From Steinernema hermaphroditum (taxonomy: Eukaryota > Nematoda > Chromadorea > Rhabditida > Steinernematidae), in NCBI GenBank assembly GCA_030435675.1, contig CM059621.1, positions 17,360,001 through 17,424,000 on the forward strand: DNA of 64,000 nucleotides, given 5' to 3'. A program made the translations under genes and the position numbers. The notes beneath the pieces were generated by a model. The model saw nothing but the letters and a program-made list of their open reading frames with translations. It had not been told where the DNA came from and did not search any database. Each line of letters begins with the position of its first letter. Position 1 is the stretch's first letter. Shown piece by piece: positions 1 to 11,870 of the stretch.

Positions 1-897
1 CGAAGGCGTTCGTGTGCTGCACGAGTTGGTCGGGCGATTTGGCGGCGGCGATCCGTTCACAGATTCCGACAATTCGACTGCCGCTTCGGCGCAATGCTGA
101 GAGCCGCATCGGGATCTGAAATTGCCGACGTTAAGCGAATAACAAACAAGGCGGTAAACAATGCAACGAGCGATGGAAAACGCGATCGAATGAGCAGAGC
201 GATCGATAAACAACCGAAGACACCCAGATCAAGCCTTGACACGTACAGAAATAGACGCGTCTCGTAATTTTGTCTAATGTTTCACCAATAACCTGTTTGT
301 CTGTGTGGTTTGCAAAGCGGCACACCACACACATCGATTCTCTCCGTTGATACAATCAAAAGCATAAGCTCGAATAGCCGAACGAGAGTCGGCGGCACGA
401 AGGACTGCACCACGTTGACCATCCCGAAGCCGAGATGGGGAGGCAACGCCAAGAGGATTTGGAGCAGTTGGCGGCCGCCTGGAGAAGAAGAGGCTCGTAT
501 GAGCCTTGAAGAACGCGGCCGTCCCTGGGCACTTCTTTCCTGCAATCGTGTATCGAACATCTGAAGAAGAAGCTGTAGCTGACAAAAAGAAGGAGAAGAT
601 GGCCGCCCAGGGGAGCTTTGGAGGCTGCAATGGTAGCCGTACAAGCTATTTTCTATGCCATTATGCCGCCTAAGCTTACTGTTGATGATTACCCATCGGT
701 GCACCCTAGTGTCGCTGGTCTGACCAGAGCAGAATTTCTGGGAAGAGTTAGGACCATGCTAACTCCTTTATATTTTATTTTACTTTATATAGGATTTAAT
801 TCTGCGTGATAAGGGGGGAGTCGAACCGGCTTAACCCCATGCGACGCACACATTTCGTCGAAGAATCGTTTGATGAAGTCATGCGCAGAACAAAGAG
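1..897. other. No confident gene; possible partial 3' exon and a tRNA-like T-arm
   Basis: A reading frame on the plus strand is open from base 2 to a TGA at 98-100 and could be the last 32 codons of a gene outside the window; nothing in it is recognisable. The minus strand between about 704 and 274 is open in two overlapping frames with no domain I know. At about 817-840 there is a T-arm-like piece (minus-strand B-box GGTTCGACTCC) without the rest of a tRNA; it resembles the tRNA-like repeat family at 22.5 and 32.4 kb. Confidence 0.25.
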
Positions 898-898
898 A

Positions 899-1680
899 CT
901 GACAAGGGAACATCCCCAAGTGCCCGACGAGTTAGGAGCTGAGATGTGGCGCGGCTTGTAGACGGTCTTCTAACTAAAGGGCCATTTATAGTCTGCGCGA
1001 CACAAAACCCCCTTTTCTGTGTCGCTTAGCTTGTCTACGCGTGACTATATATGCAAAACCAAATAAAACTGCACAGTCATGATGCTTTCGGATCGGCCTA
1101 TCAAACCATCAAAAGAAAAAAAATTGTGGGACATGACATGTAGGTTAACTTAACTGTCGCTTAGCTTTAACTTGACTGTCGCTTAGCTACGCGACACAGC
1201 TGCGCGACAGTCAAGTTGAAGCTAAGCGACAGTTAAGTTAACCTACGCAAAGTCAACCTAAAAATTTTTTATGCTGATGATTTTATATCCCGATCCGAAA
1301 GCATCATCACTGTGCAGTTTTATTTGGTTTTGCGTACATAGTCACGCGTAGACAAGCTAAGCGACACAAAAATGGGGTTTTGGGTCGCGCAGACTATAAA
1401 TGGCCCTTAAGAAAACGCACATAATCTCATCGGCCATAAATCAGTCGGGCTACCATAAAGATGGTAATGAAGTTGCAAAAATTGTAAGGTCTCCTGGTGC
1501 GATGTCCCTGACTCGTCAGAATATACGGTTTTCATGTCAGTTTTTGTCATTTTTTGACCCCCTTTCGACTGATTTATGGCCGATGAGATTATGTACGTTT
1601 TCTTAGTTAGAAGACCGTCTACAAGCCGCGCCACATCTCAGCTCCTAACTCGTCGGACACTTGGGGATGTTCCCTTGTGA
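899..1680. repeat. Nested foldback (inverted-repeat) element
   Basis: Outer arms of about 78 bp (899-977 and 1603-1680) are reverse complements and carry the motif CAAGGGAAC/GTTCCCTTG near their tips. Inside lie two further palindromes. One spans about 970-1410, with arms of about 130 bp plus a short-period inner hairpin built on the word TGTCGCTTAG. The other is at about 1408-1604, flanked by copies of a unit reading CATCGGCCATAAATCAGTCG. Part of the second (about 1478-1560) matches the MITE-like element at 11.6 kb. No coding capacity. This looks like MITE-class insertions nested in one another. Confidence 0.75.
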
Positions 1681-1684
1681 GTTG

Positions 1685-2540
1685 CTGAACCTACATATTG
1701 TATCCCTCACGAAACTCTTCCGAAATTCGGAAAGGTCCCACCACGGGAAATTCGCGCGCCATTTCCTGCTATCGGCAGGTTTACAATGGAAATTGGTGAT
1801 TATCACAGTTTTCTCGCGAGCTGCGCGATTTCGCTAGAATCTCTGAGCGTAACTTTGTTCAGCGTAACTTTCTGCATCGAATGAACCCGGGTTTGTATCG
1901 ATCTGAGCGAAATCCACAGAGAAATAAGCTTTACATTAATTTGCCTTATCAACATCCCGGGTTTTGGCCCATTTCTGGCATAGGACAGGGAACTTTTAAG
2001 CGATTTACACAGAACAGCGAACCAACAAGCATCAAACTATCGACAATAACATCAAGCAAGTACAGTTAAGACGACTCAGAGCTCGACTCTGAGTATTCTC
2101 CACTTTTGGAATCCGATGGCCGATGATGCAAGCCAGCGAAAGAGGAACACCGTAGCTGCATGTGTTTCTCCTCTGCATCTGTTCTTATGGTTGATAGTTT
2201 GATGCTTGATGGTTCGCTGTTCTGTGTAAATCGCTTAAAAGTTCCCTGTCCTATGCCAGAAATGGGCCAAAACCCGGGATGTTGATAAGGCAAATTAATG
2301 TAAAGCTTATTTCTCTGTGGATTTCGCTCAGATCGATACAAACCCGGGTTCATTCGACGCAGAAAGTTACGCTGAACAAAGTACGCTCAGAGATTCTAGC
2401 GAAATCGCGCAGCTCGCGAGAAAAATGTGATAATCACCGATTTCCATTGTAATACTGCCGATGGCAGGAAATGGCGCGCCAATTTTTCGTGGTGGGAGCT
2501 TTAGAAGAGTTTCGTGAGGGATACAATACAGGTTCATTTG
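1685..2540. repeat. Large inverted repeat, arms about 345 bp
   Basis: The left arm (about 1685-2050) and right arm (about 2180-2540) are near-perfect reverse complements, so the same 48-residue frame appears on the plus strand at 1881 and on the minus strand ending at 2353. The spacer is about 130 bp. The right arm runs out into an open acidic frame ending at the TAA at 2598-2600 (residues such as SSSEEDSDSDATD), which is outside the palindrome and may be host sequence. No transposase is visible, so this is either a non-autonomous foldback element or an inverted duplication. Confidence 0.8.
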
Positions 2541-3489
2541 CCGGTATGGCTTATCGCTCTTCATCGGAAGAAGACTCGGATTCAGATGCAACCGATTAAT
2601 AATCTTTTTTTTTGTTATTTCCTTGTTCATTTTGCTATTTTGAAGGTAAAATATCTAAAAAAACGATCAATATTGAGGTCAGTCTCCGCGTGGAACAACA
2701 CTGTTATCGTAAAAACGTATAGGATCTGTGGAAACGCAGCGAATTCCGACAACCCAGGGCGCAAATTGCTCGCCAGAGCCTGGAAAACAGTTGTACGGTT
2801 TTTTTTCATCGAAACCGTGAAACTGCACGAGATTTTCACGATTCTCTGCCGAAACTCCGAAATCCCCTTGTAAATCGACCGCTAGGCACTTTTCGCGCCA
2901 AAAATTTTCGTTGCGGGACCATTCCCGATTTTTGCATAGGATTTTCCGCGTCGACTATAAAGAGTTGTTGTTACCCCTTTCCGCTCGCGCAAGATGGAGT
3001 TCCAATTAGGCCCCATTAAGTACTGCTGGGTAATGGTACAGAACAAGGAGCTCGCTTTCGATTATCTCGTCAATCAGCTCTTCTGTACCGCCGTACATGA
3101 ACTTTGCCATTGTGTACAAAACAGACTTGAACTTGACTCTGGCAAGGTACCTGGAAAAACACCTGACAGTGAGACCAATCACCATGGTACCAGGTTCCAA
3201 GATTAATGATCAGCCAAGCAACAGATTGGCAATCACAGAGGGAGAGGTCATCTAGCCCTTTAAACCCCCTAAATCCCTCTCTTTACATCTTACAACCGCT
3301 GATTAGTAATGAGCAGGCGCTGATTAATGATCAGCGGTTGTACCTCGCCGATCAAATTAGCTCAGGCTCAGAGAGGTACATAGACGTAGTAACTGCTTTA
3401 AAAAGCAAAACATAGAGCTAAAGGGATCTATTCAGGTTCAGAGAAGCTTTTATTTTTAACATTTATTATTAACCATACATCAGATATGT
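2541..3489. other. No gene recognised; short open frames only
   Basis: A TATAAAG word at about 2955 sits some 35 bp before an ATG at 2994 that opens a 70-codon plus-strand frame, while the minus strand over the same bases is open for 64 codons. Neither matches a family I know. At about 3297-3350 there is a short palindrome around CCGCTGATTA. Low-confidence, mobile-element-like sequence bordering the recombinase element that follows. Confidence 0.3.
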
Positions 3490-6303
3490 TTATAGAAACC
3501 GTCGGCGAAAGAAGCGGTGACGGAAGCGATGTAGCTGTCTTTCAGCACATGTCCAAACATATCGGATCCAGTGATCAGGAAGGTGTATTGGAATGAAGTG
3601 GGGTAAACCGCGGTTTGGCTGCAAACGTTCCTCGGTTGACGCGAACAGCGGATTTCCTTTCAAACGTCCATTCTCGTCCCAAACGTGCGGTTGTATGAAT
3701 CGATGTTGGGGAAGCTGTCTTCTAAAAGAGTCGCATAAGTAGCTAACGTCACTTTCGACCACTTACGTATAGAACTCGGCGATAATCGAGTTGTTCACCC
3801 ATGATGCGATTCCTGCAGCAGTTGGCATAATCACCGGCCGAAATAAATCGCGCGCCTCGGCAGCGGCGTCATCATCAGCTGACCATGGCTGCTCGTCATG
3901 TACTTCAATCGGTTCGTCCAACATTTTTTTTGTTGTCGTTCCTGTTTTGTATACTTAAGCTCTTCTCCAAGCCTAGACTCCGCTTGTTTGGAACGCTTCT
4001 TCGTGGTGGTGCTGGTCGTCGTAGTAGTGACGACTGTTCCGGCAATACTAGGTGAGCGGCTTGGGATCACCGCCGATTCTTCGTTGTTTTCGTCGTCGTC
4101 GTCGCCGCCGCACATTTCAACATTTGCGCTTTCGGCCTCGGCAATTTCGATGCACAGTTTGAATGTATCGTCTGTGCCTTTTTGAACGTTTGGCACGTCC
4201 GATTTTGGATTTCGTACTTCGTTTCGAAGCGCCAACAAAACTTGTCTCCAACTAGGTGTCATTCTTGTAGTCCCACGGAGATGTCCATTCTCGTCCAGCT
4301 TCTTCTTGGCGAACGCCATGTACTCTTTTATGGGTACGTTCCATTTGCATTGATCCAACGTTTCCAGTGGATATTGATGTCAGCGCACGGCGTCCGCAAG
4401 CGCTGCCGCCAAATATCGATTGCGAAAGTAGTGCCAGACGGCTTTCCTCAGCTTGGCATCATCGAGCTTCTCCTTCTGTTGTAAAAAAAAGTAACGTTTA
4501 TAAAAGTAACGATGAAAATGGTTACCGGTATGACGTTTGCATGCGATATGCGCGTCCACGACCATCCACCGGTGACGACGGGATAGTTCAAGTCCACCCA
4601 ATTCTTCCATTTTCTGGAGAAGCGAGCACCAAAACCTTCGGTATGTCCTTCTTGCGGGTCTTTTGGATTTGGTATTTTTTTGTCGTCGGCGGCGATCACT
4701 TTGTGCGGCGCGAAGCTCACCATGGCCGTTGCTCGGCGTCGCTCATTGTCCCACTCTTTCTCCTCGAAGGTTTCAACAATTGGGTCGCGCATTTCTTCCG
4801 CAACACGTAGTAAAGCGTAGAAACTGAAATAACAACGTTTAGCGATTAGAAAAAAAACGAACTTACTTCGCGATCAATTGCCGATGCCCGTGATGAGCAT
4901 AAACGCGTAATCGCGTCTTCGCCGTATGCGAACCGGCTATGTGACTCCAGTTGATGGTGCCGTCTTCGAGCGCGGACAGCATGTTGATGTAAAAAAGTAG
5001 CGCCTTTGTTGCGCACGATCGGTGTACTTCCAATGTACCGTAGCGATCGGAAACGTTCGCTGCTTCCTCGATCTTCACCATCATTTTCATCAAGTTCGGC
5101 TGAAGCGGCTTTCCGTTGGTGGTGAGGAAGAACGGTTTGTCGTCGTCGTCGACGCTTGTGTTGCTTGCAAAAAAACTGTTCCGTAACTGGCGAACGAGGA
5201 GAAGCTTTTCGTAGTCGTCGTTGTCGACGGCAAATCCGGAGCTCTCGGCCACTTTCGTGTTAGCAACTTCGATGACTCGAAGTTGAGTCGATTCCGCTTG
5301 TAGACGACGATCCAGAGCGGAAACGTCGACGACGACCAGATGGTGCTTCCTTATTTCGCCATTCGTCATTTTGTAGGCGATCTTAATTTGTCATGTTTTT
5401 TTTAGTTCTCTATCGGTATGGTTACCTCTGAGCGCCCACCATTTTTCCAAACTACACAGCATACTGTGTAGCACAGCAAAAAATAGTAGTCCTCCAGGGA
5501 GACCGCTTGATTTCTAGCCGCTTTAGCCGTCGTCTCCTCGATACGCGTTAAAACGTCAGCGTTCCGTAGCGGTGACAAGTACTCCGTGTACGTTTTCACC
5601 GCTCCGTCGCGCTTCTTCAGCCTTAACATAACTCAATTACCATTATATTTTTTGGAGAACTCATACTTTCTGCAAATGGCCGCTTTCCTTTCCAGCAGCG
5701 CAATAATCAGGTCGATGTCGTTCTTCGTCACCTGTAGCAGGAACGGAAAGTCCTTGCTTTCGGCGCGAACCCGTAGAAAGCAATCTCGTGCAGCCTATAG
5801 CAATTTCTGAGTTGTTGAGTGCCGCGAAAACGTTAGAACTTACGCCGTAAAATGTGTTCGAAGTGGGACGGTCGTTTAGGTTCCACTCCGTCTAATAGGT
5901 GGAAAACCATGACTCCGTCTAGTAGGTAGGGAACTACGGCTCCAATTCGTCGCGTGATCTGGTACGACGTTCGCGTTCCAAGCTTGTAGTCCATGACCGC
6001 TTTCATCAGTAGACGCTGAGGCCATTGCGGGACAGTGTCCTTTTTGAATTCGTAGCTCCGTAAGGCGCACTCACCAAACTTCCATCGCTTAAAGGACGTG
6101 GTCGTGAGTGCACCCACTGGCATTTCTTGGATGTGTTGCAGGAAGCTCAGCACTTCATTCTGCATTTCAATTCCAATGATCGGGGGGTTTGTGTAGATAT
6201 GACTTACCAAAAATTGAAGAGAGATCTCGATTTTGGCGGAACCATTCGTGACGGCGTTGATCAGAGAATTTTGCTTAAATATGGCATATTTGATGCGATG
6301 CAT
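3490..6303 (-). mobile_element. Decayed tyrosine-recombinase mobile element (Crypton/DIRS-like)
   Basis: A minus-strand multi-exon gene can be followed as exons 6303-5844, 5784-5667, 5621-5426, 5381-4867, 4823-4526, 4475 onward and a last segment 3762-3490, with introns of 39-59 nt whose phases match. Exon 3 ends with a GGRSE motif, the expected first catalytic Arg context of tyrosine recombinases. Exon 4 has HRSCAT (second Arg) followed by IAGSHTAKT...VYAHH, the usual His/Gly-box and nucleophile Tyr layout. Downstream exons are charged, with a Thr/Lys-rich stretch and a repeated DENGxLxG motif, perhaps a DNA-binding extension. An in-frame TGA at 4380-4382 breaks exon 6, so this copy is probably dead. 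The recombinase assignment rests on motif spacing only; Crypton versus DIRS versus other is inference. No flanking repeats were identified. Confidence 0.5.
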
Positions 6304-8121
6304 TATAATTCGAATTGTTAGCCTTAGCTTCTGAGTCCTAGTACAATCATAAGCGTAACGGGATGTTAAAAGAAAACTAAAAGTTTACGAGACCCGGGAT
6401 CCCCAGGCCGTATCTGATACAATCTTCTATTTTCAGAAAATTTCTACTGTATTCAGTTCAATGAGACGAGGAAAATGAACCTAAAATGACTCTAGGATAT
6501 GGCAAAATGCATTGCACCCAACATCTATTCGCTTCGGGAAAGCGAACAGAACTGAACAGCCTGTCTATGACGATTCATGACCATCCATGGGCTTTTTATG
6601 ACCTTATGCTCAGTGCTCAATGCTTTCATGCTTTATGCCAGACAGCCTCCTGTCTGACCTGACCTTGATGTCTGAAACTGACGCTGTCCACGTCTACAGG
6701 ATTACATGACAACGCCGCCGCAAAAAAAGAGCGCTTCAAGAAGGACCTCCGAAAAAGGACCATCGGATCGTCTCGTCTATCTACGTTTTCTCATTATCGT
6801 GATGCCTCTCTTTAATGGCTCTTTCACAAGGTGCCCTTACCGGCGCCGTCACCGTCACCTTCACCGGCACCGGCACCGTCTTGTATGTGAAAAGGCGCCG
6901 GCGCCGGTGGCAACGTGAATAAAAACCGGTGCCGACGACCTTGTGAAAGATACTTAAGGTGGTGGTTAAGGTTAAGAATGAAACCTACTTGACCCTGCTA
7001 TTCCACGGCTTCCGAGCCAAGCAAATCTCGTTTTACGAAATGCGATCAGCCGTGAAGTGATTCGACCGCTCGCTGGGGTGGCAGAGACGAGACTATCTTT
7101 ATGTTTATCGCCACTTTGGGCCCGGAGCTTCAGTGATAAGGCGGTTTCTTCGATGTCATAAAAACGATGGTGGCCCTTCCACACAGAAGCTGCGATCGGG
7201 GAGAGTTAGACAAGCAGAAAAAAGCACGCGTTGGTAGCTTTAAACGGAGTATACGTCATCGGAATCTTTGGAAAAATAAAAATAAAGAGTTATGCTTTGA
7301 TCCATAACCGCAGCTTTTATCTTGAGGAAACCGTTAATGAGATGAAGTATATCGCGAAGCGTAACGATCAACGGAACATAGTCATCAAGAAGATTAGCCG
7401 AAAACGTTCACATTGACGGATCTAAGCTTATTTCGCTAAAGCTTGAACCTCATATGGATATGGGGTATGCGTCAACATATTCAGTAGAAGTTGTGGCTAC
7501 TCGTACATGTTGTCGACTTCGTTTATGTCCGAATCGATAATGAAAGCAGGGGCGAACTCGCCCTCAAAACTATTAGGGATATACGACTTCCAAGTGATGA
7601 TGCACAGTCCACAACACAGTTCCTCTTGGCCATCTCAGATGGGCAGTTTTACTGATGAAACCCCTACAACTGATGAAATCCCTACATAGGAAACAGGCCA
7701 TAGTCCGTTACTTGGCAAGCGGAAGCCCTTGTGCCGAGAATTCTTTTTGCAGCGCATGGATGCTAGAAAATTCCAACAGGGAAGCTCTTCTGGTGCACAA
7801 TCGGTAAAGTAAATACGAGAAGAAAACACTTGTCTGTTATTCTCAACACTTGATTGTGCTAGCTCCCCTATACTCTAACTGTTATGCCCGCCGCTAACAC
7901 CCATTGTTTCCCTCTCACTCTAGAAGTGCTCCGGCCTGAGTGTTGTATCACCCAATTGCTGCTATTGTTGCATGCATTTGTGGATAAACTGATTTGATTT
8001 GATTTAAGAAAAGAACACAGATAAATCCGTTGAAGAAAAATAATTTATTTTGGACGAAATGAAAACATTCGTTGGCGATCGGAATCCTTCGTGGCGTACT
8101 GCATAAACCGGAAACTCACTC
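6304..8121. other. Gene-free stretch with a GC-rich hairpin
   Basis: Only short unsupported frames are present. At about 6819-6950 a small inverted repeat has tips TCTTTCACAAGGT/ACCTTGTGAAAGA around a CCGGCACCGG-rich centre, a MITE-like hairpin of about 130 bp. At about 7652-7686 a short near-repeat of GATGAAAYCCCTACA occurs. Nothing else is supportable. Confidence 0.4.
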
Positions 8122-8402
8122 TCAATCGTTGGAATGCAAGAGTATCCCGAACAGTGCTTCTTCGAAGTAGGAAACTTTGAATTGCACCTCTAGTCGCTCA
8201 ATATCGTTTTCCATGTTTGTCGTCCACTTCGCTGTAGAACGCTGCAGGTTGCTGATCATTTGCTTCGTTTCCTCTTTAAGAAGATCGAATCCGTTTTCCA
8301 TTTCCATCAACCGGTAATGGTTATGCGCGTCATACATGAGTCGAATACCGGAGATGACAATATTGCCATTCCGATGGATCGCTTTGTTCGAGAAACAGAC
8401 GA
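8122..8402 (-). CDS. Unrecognised small coiled-coil protein, 3' exon or fragment
   Basis: A minus-strand frame of about 90 codons ends at 8122. It is strongly helical and charged, with core stretches such as MYDAHNHYRLMEMENGFDLL and KWTTNMENDIERLEVQFKVS, and looks like a genuine coiled-coil protein rather than chance. No family was recognised; the size would suit a small complex subunit. The frame continues upstream of the first Met, so an earlier exon is likely. A 36-bp piece of it (8216-8253) recurs mutated at 8462-8500, just upstream, pointing to local duplication and perhaps decay. Confidence 0.4.
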
Positions 8403-9052
8403 AAGAGAATTACACTGCTCCTGTGGGGCTTGGATTTTTCGTTCTCTTATAATGTTTTGCAGTTTGTCGTCCACTTAGCTGTAGAACGCTAGAGGTTGCT
8501 ATTCGCTTTGGTCTTTTGGTCAAAATTTGTGATCTTTAAAGGTGGAGTTGACGTGAAGGTCGAACGGCGATCGTTCGATTTTGACGACACGCAAAAGGAC
8601 ATTTACAGTGCACGGTATATGCAAGGGTTTGATAGACTACGCAGTGGAGGCCACCATAGTGACTTGCTGGGCGCATATCCAGGTCAAAAAGATTCTGTTT
8701 CAGGTGCTTGTTTTCAATAAACACATTTATGGTTTACAAAATCTCTATGAATGGAAACACCTAGTCGTTCTTCATGAACTGAACGCTGGCGACGTTATTG
8801 CCGATAACGGTCCAAAAAGTGTTTTTGGAAGTTCTTATCAGTTTTGCAGACTGATAAGAATTTTTCTTTTCGCTGCGGTCACTCAAGAAATGTTGACCGA
8901 GAGATGTTCATCAAAATACTACTGCTTAAACACTTTTTGAATATTTGAGAATTAGAATAAGAAATCTGTTTAAATTCGACTTTTTGTTAAGTTTTTTAGC
9001 TGTGCACGAAGGGTGACTCCAATTCTCTAGAGCGGAGGAATGAGAACCAGAA

Positions 9053-9125
9053 GCCCGGTTAGCTCAGTCGGTAGAGCACCAGACTCTTAATCTGGCTGTC
9101 GCGGGTTCGAGCCCCGCATCGAGCT
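9053..9125 (+). tRNA. tRNA-Lys (CTT), acceptor-stem variant
   Basis: A 73-nt cloverleaf with A box TAGCTCAGTCGG, anticodon loop CTCTTAA and T-loop TTCGAGC. Relative to the other Lys copies here the 3' acceptor strand reads GAGCT instead of GGGCT, creating a C3-A70 mismatch, so this copy may be impaired. It is paired with a divergent tRNA-Tyr 115 bp downstream. Confidence 0.85.
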
Positions 9126-9240
9126 AATGTTTTATTCCGATCTTTCGTGCATTTTGCTTCCATCACGACTTTTTATCAAACGTGGTCTTCTTTCAAAAAA
9201 ATTACTATAATAACGAAATAAAGGAAAATAAAAAAATGAT

Positions 9241-9325
9241 TCCAACCAGCCGGATTCGAACCAGCGACCTAAGGATATCTGACCAACACTACAGTCCTCC
9301 GCTCTACCAACTGAGCTATGGTTGG
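9241..9325 (-). tRNA. tRNA-Tyr (GTA) with 12-nt intron
   Basis: An 85-nt gene, with mature length 73 after removal of a 12-nt intron 3' of the anticodon (loop CTGTAG then intron TGTTGGTCAGAT). The acceptor CCAACCA pairs with TGGTTGG. It forms a Lys(+)/Tyr(-) module repeated at 22.7 kb and, inverted, at 18.9 kb. Confidence 0.9.
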
Positions 9326-11584
9326 ACAATTCGTTGTGTCGCTGATTTTTTATATAAGCTGATCCCTATAGCGGATGTGCACCTAGCGGATGTTCCAGGA
9401 TTGCTGATATTTGAGTGATAAAATACGGAAATGACTGCAACTAGCGAAACCAAAAATTTCGACGAAACGGATCAACGATCAGTTGCGTCTCACGTGCGTC
9501 TTCAAAAATCGACGAACATTTCACGTGACCGGCCACGTGGACCCTCCCACTGAATGACCTTCAAATCGAATTTCTTCAGTTTTATCTTGTCAACAAATAA
9601 TAGAATAAAAGCGTGGTTAATGTATGTAACATCAGCTTGCGATTAAAATGCGATCGTCTTAGTGGTGATTTCCGGGGGTGAACTTGCTGACGCTGTGGAC
9701 GAGCTGCTCGGCGGTGTTTTCTGAAAAGAGGCCTCTTTAGAGGGGTGTCCAGAAGAGGTGGACATACGAAGGAACAGCTTAGTGGCTCTCCACTGATCGA
9801 CGGAGGTGTTTAGCAGCGTGAGATGCGAGATGCTCTCCATGGGCTTCTGCTCCGTGTACTGGAACGGAACGATCTTCTCGTCGACGGTCGGAAGGACGAC
9901 GACGTCTTTTCTGGCTGCCGTGCTCTCATCTTCCTTCTTGGTCATGACCGTGAAGTGGTCTCTCGTGTGACGGGCGTTACACATCAGAGGGAACGACGAC
10001 ATCTACAAAGGACCCACTCATGTCTGCGTTCTTCCCGTCGCTCTCGCCTTACCTTAACAAAGCCTTTGACGAATTAGTTGACTGCTTGAGCGACTACGGT
10101 GCCTATGATGTCTACGGAAATGTTGTTGTGAGCGCTACGATCGTGTGTGGCGGCGAGTCAGTTGGTGAATAGCGAAGTGTCGCGGCGCACGCTGAGCTCA
10201 CAGACTCCGAAGCAGATGACGGTCAGTGAGGTCCAGTCGCTGATGATCTCTTTGCTAAGTGGCGATTGGATCGGCGAGTAGGGCTTAGGCTGTTGGCGCT
10301 CGAAGCAGTCGGCTGGCTTTGTGGCAGATGTCTTCAGTTCCCTGTTGATATTTGCCCAGGCGCAAACTATCATAGTATGGTTAACAGAACGCGTGGGTCG
10401 GAGAGTCGAAATCGTCCATAAAGCAGACGTCGGGCTCGCTTCTCGGGTGTGTTCTGGGTTGGCGACGTTTGTTTTCTGAAGACGAAGAAGGAGACGATTA
10501 AGGGCTGAGCTCAAAAAAGATATCACGGAAACGGGTCTGCGCGACGCTGAGCAGACGACGCGCACAACGAACCGCAGAAGGAGTGGGGGAACGGGGCGCG
10601 GCCGACGTTAAATAGGCAGGGGAAACCGTGGGGCGGCGCCGGGGAGCGTCTTGGGTACGTGAGAAGGCAACGATTTCCCCACAGCAAACGCACGGGGCAA
10701 TCCCGATTGACACCGGCGACGCGAGGGCGCTGTAAAGATCGCATGATAGGGGAAGCACCGTGCGCAGCGCACCACCAGATGATAGGCGACGACGGGTGAT
10801 TGATCTTCAGAATTCGAAGACGCCAATTGATTTCTTTCTTGTTGTTTTGTGATGTGCACGTTCGCCTCCGCCGTCCAGATCCTTATTTGCATCGGCGCTC
10901 TCGCCTCGCGCGCCTCTCGCTTCTCCACTTCGTCGCAACTGTTTTTTCGGCGCCTTCTGAAGGTGGAAAAAGCGGGCGCTTAGGTGCGGAATACGTGCAG
11001 GGTGCGAATTGGGGTCGCTTGATGCCTATGGCCGTCAGAGAACGTTCAGCGTCTCTTTGAAGTTTGAACCCGGCCTGGAAACCGTTTCTTAGATCGCCAT
11101 TTTGCCGATTGCCCAATTCTCCAAGGACTGGTTCCGAATTTAGTCTTTACTGTAGATTTACGACCATATGCTGACGATTTACTGCACGGTCATCTACAGG
11201 GTCACCACTTGAGTAGAGCAGCTGACTTCCTAATGGATGAAAGGGGAAATCGAAGATCGTGTTCGGTATAAGTTAGCACATGGTAGAACCAGTCTTATAA
11301 CGCGTCCTATGGCGAGAACCTTCAAAAAATATCAAACCAGATATGCAGTAGAGCGGACTAAGGACCGATTCTTTATCGATTTTATGATACTGTAACAAAA
11401 GGAAGATTCCACCCTTCAAGAGACTGCTGTTTCCTATGAGCTATCTTTGCTCAATACAGGCACGAGTGTTCACGTGATCCTGACAGGAAACACCTTTAAA
11501 TAGCGCTTCATAGAATGATCTGACAAAAAAAAATGATCGGTGAATGGGGGTTTACGCTATATTTAATAGCTGATTTTAACATCT
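9326..11584. other. No recognised gene; two low-confidence small frames
   Basis: On the minus strand a 119-codon frame (10002-9643) has a Ser/Pro/Thr-rich tail after a region with IVPFQY and HLTLLNTS. The pattern faintly recalls an MSP-domain beta-sandwich, but I would not name it. A second frame ending at 10158 could encode about 80 residues with one hydrophobic stretch (WTSLTVICFGVCEL). From about 10500 to 11100 the DNA is GC-rich with many CpG and could be regulatory. No domain is recognised in either frame. Confidence 0.25.
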
Positions 11585-11870
11585 TAATTGTAAGGTCTCC
11601 TGGTGCGATGTCCCTGACGCCGCAAAAGACACGGCATTCTTTCCTGTCTTTGTCGTTTTTTGACCGGTTTTCTTGTTATAAAACCGCTCAAAGCTCTTTA
11701 CGGCGATACTTAATAAAGTCAACTTGCTATAAGGACATGTTTTTTAATTTAGTCAATGTGGCTCGATATGCCGAAAACCTTAGAAAAGCAATCAAAAAAT
11801 GACCAAAGACTGACAAGAGTACCGTATACTTTGTGGCGTCATGGACATTGCACCAGGAGACAGTTCGGCT
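11585..11870. repeat. MITE-like element with about 75-bp terminal inverted repeats
   Basis: The left end at about 11587 (TCTCCTGGTGCGATGTCCCTGA) and right end at about 11865 are reverse complements over roughly 75 bp, including a CATTTTTTGACC-type segment. Total length is about 285 bp with no coding capacity. The left-end sequence recurs inside the nested foldback at about 1478-1560, so this is a dispersed family. Confidence 0.7.

Noticed and set aside
2994..3206. A plus-strand frame with HELCH, resembling a zinc-protease HExxH
   Set aside because: The motif is too short to carry weight, the rest of the frame lacks any protease context, and the minus strand is equally open.
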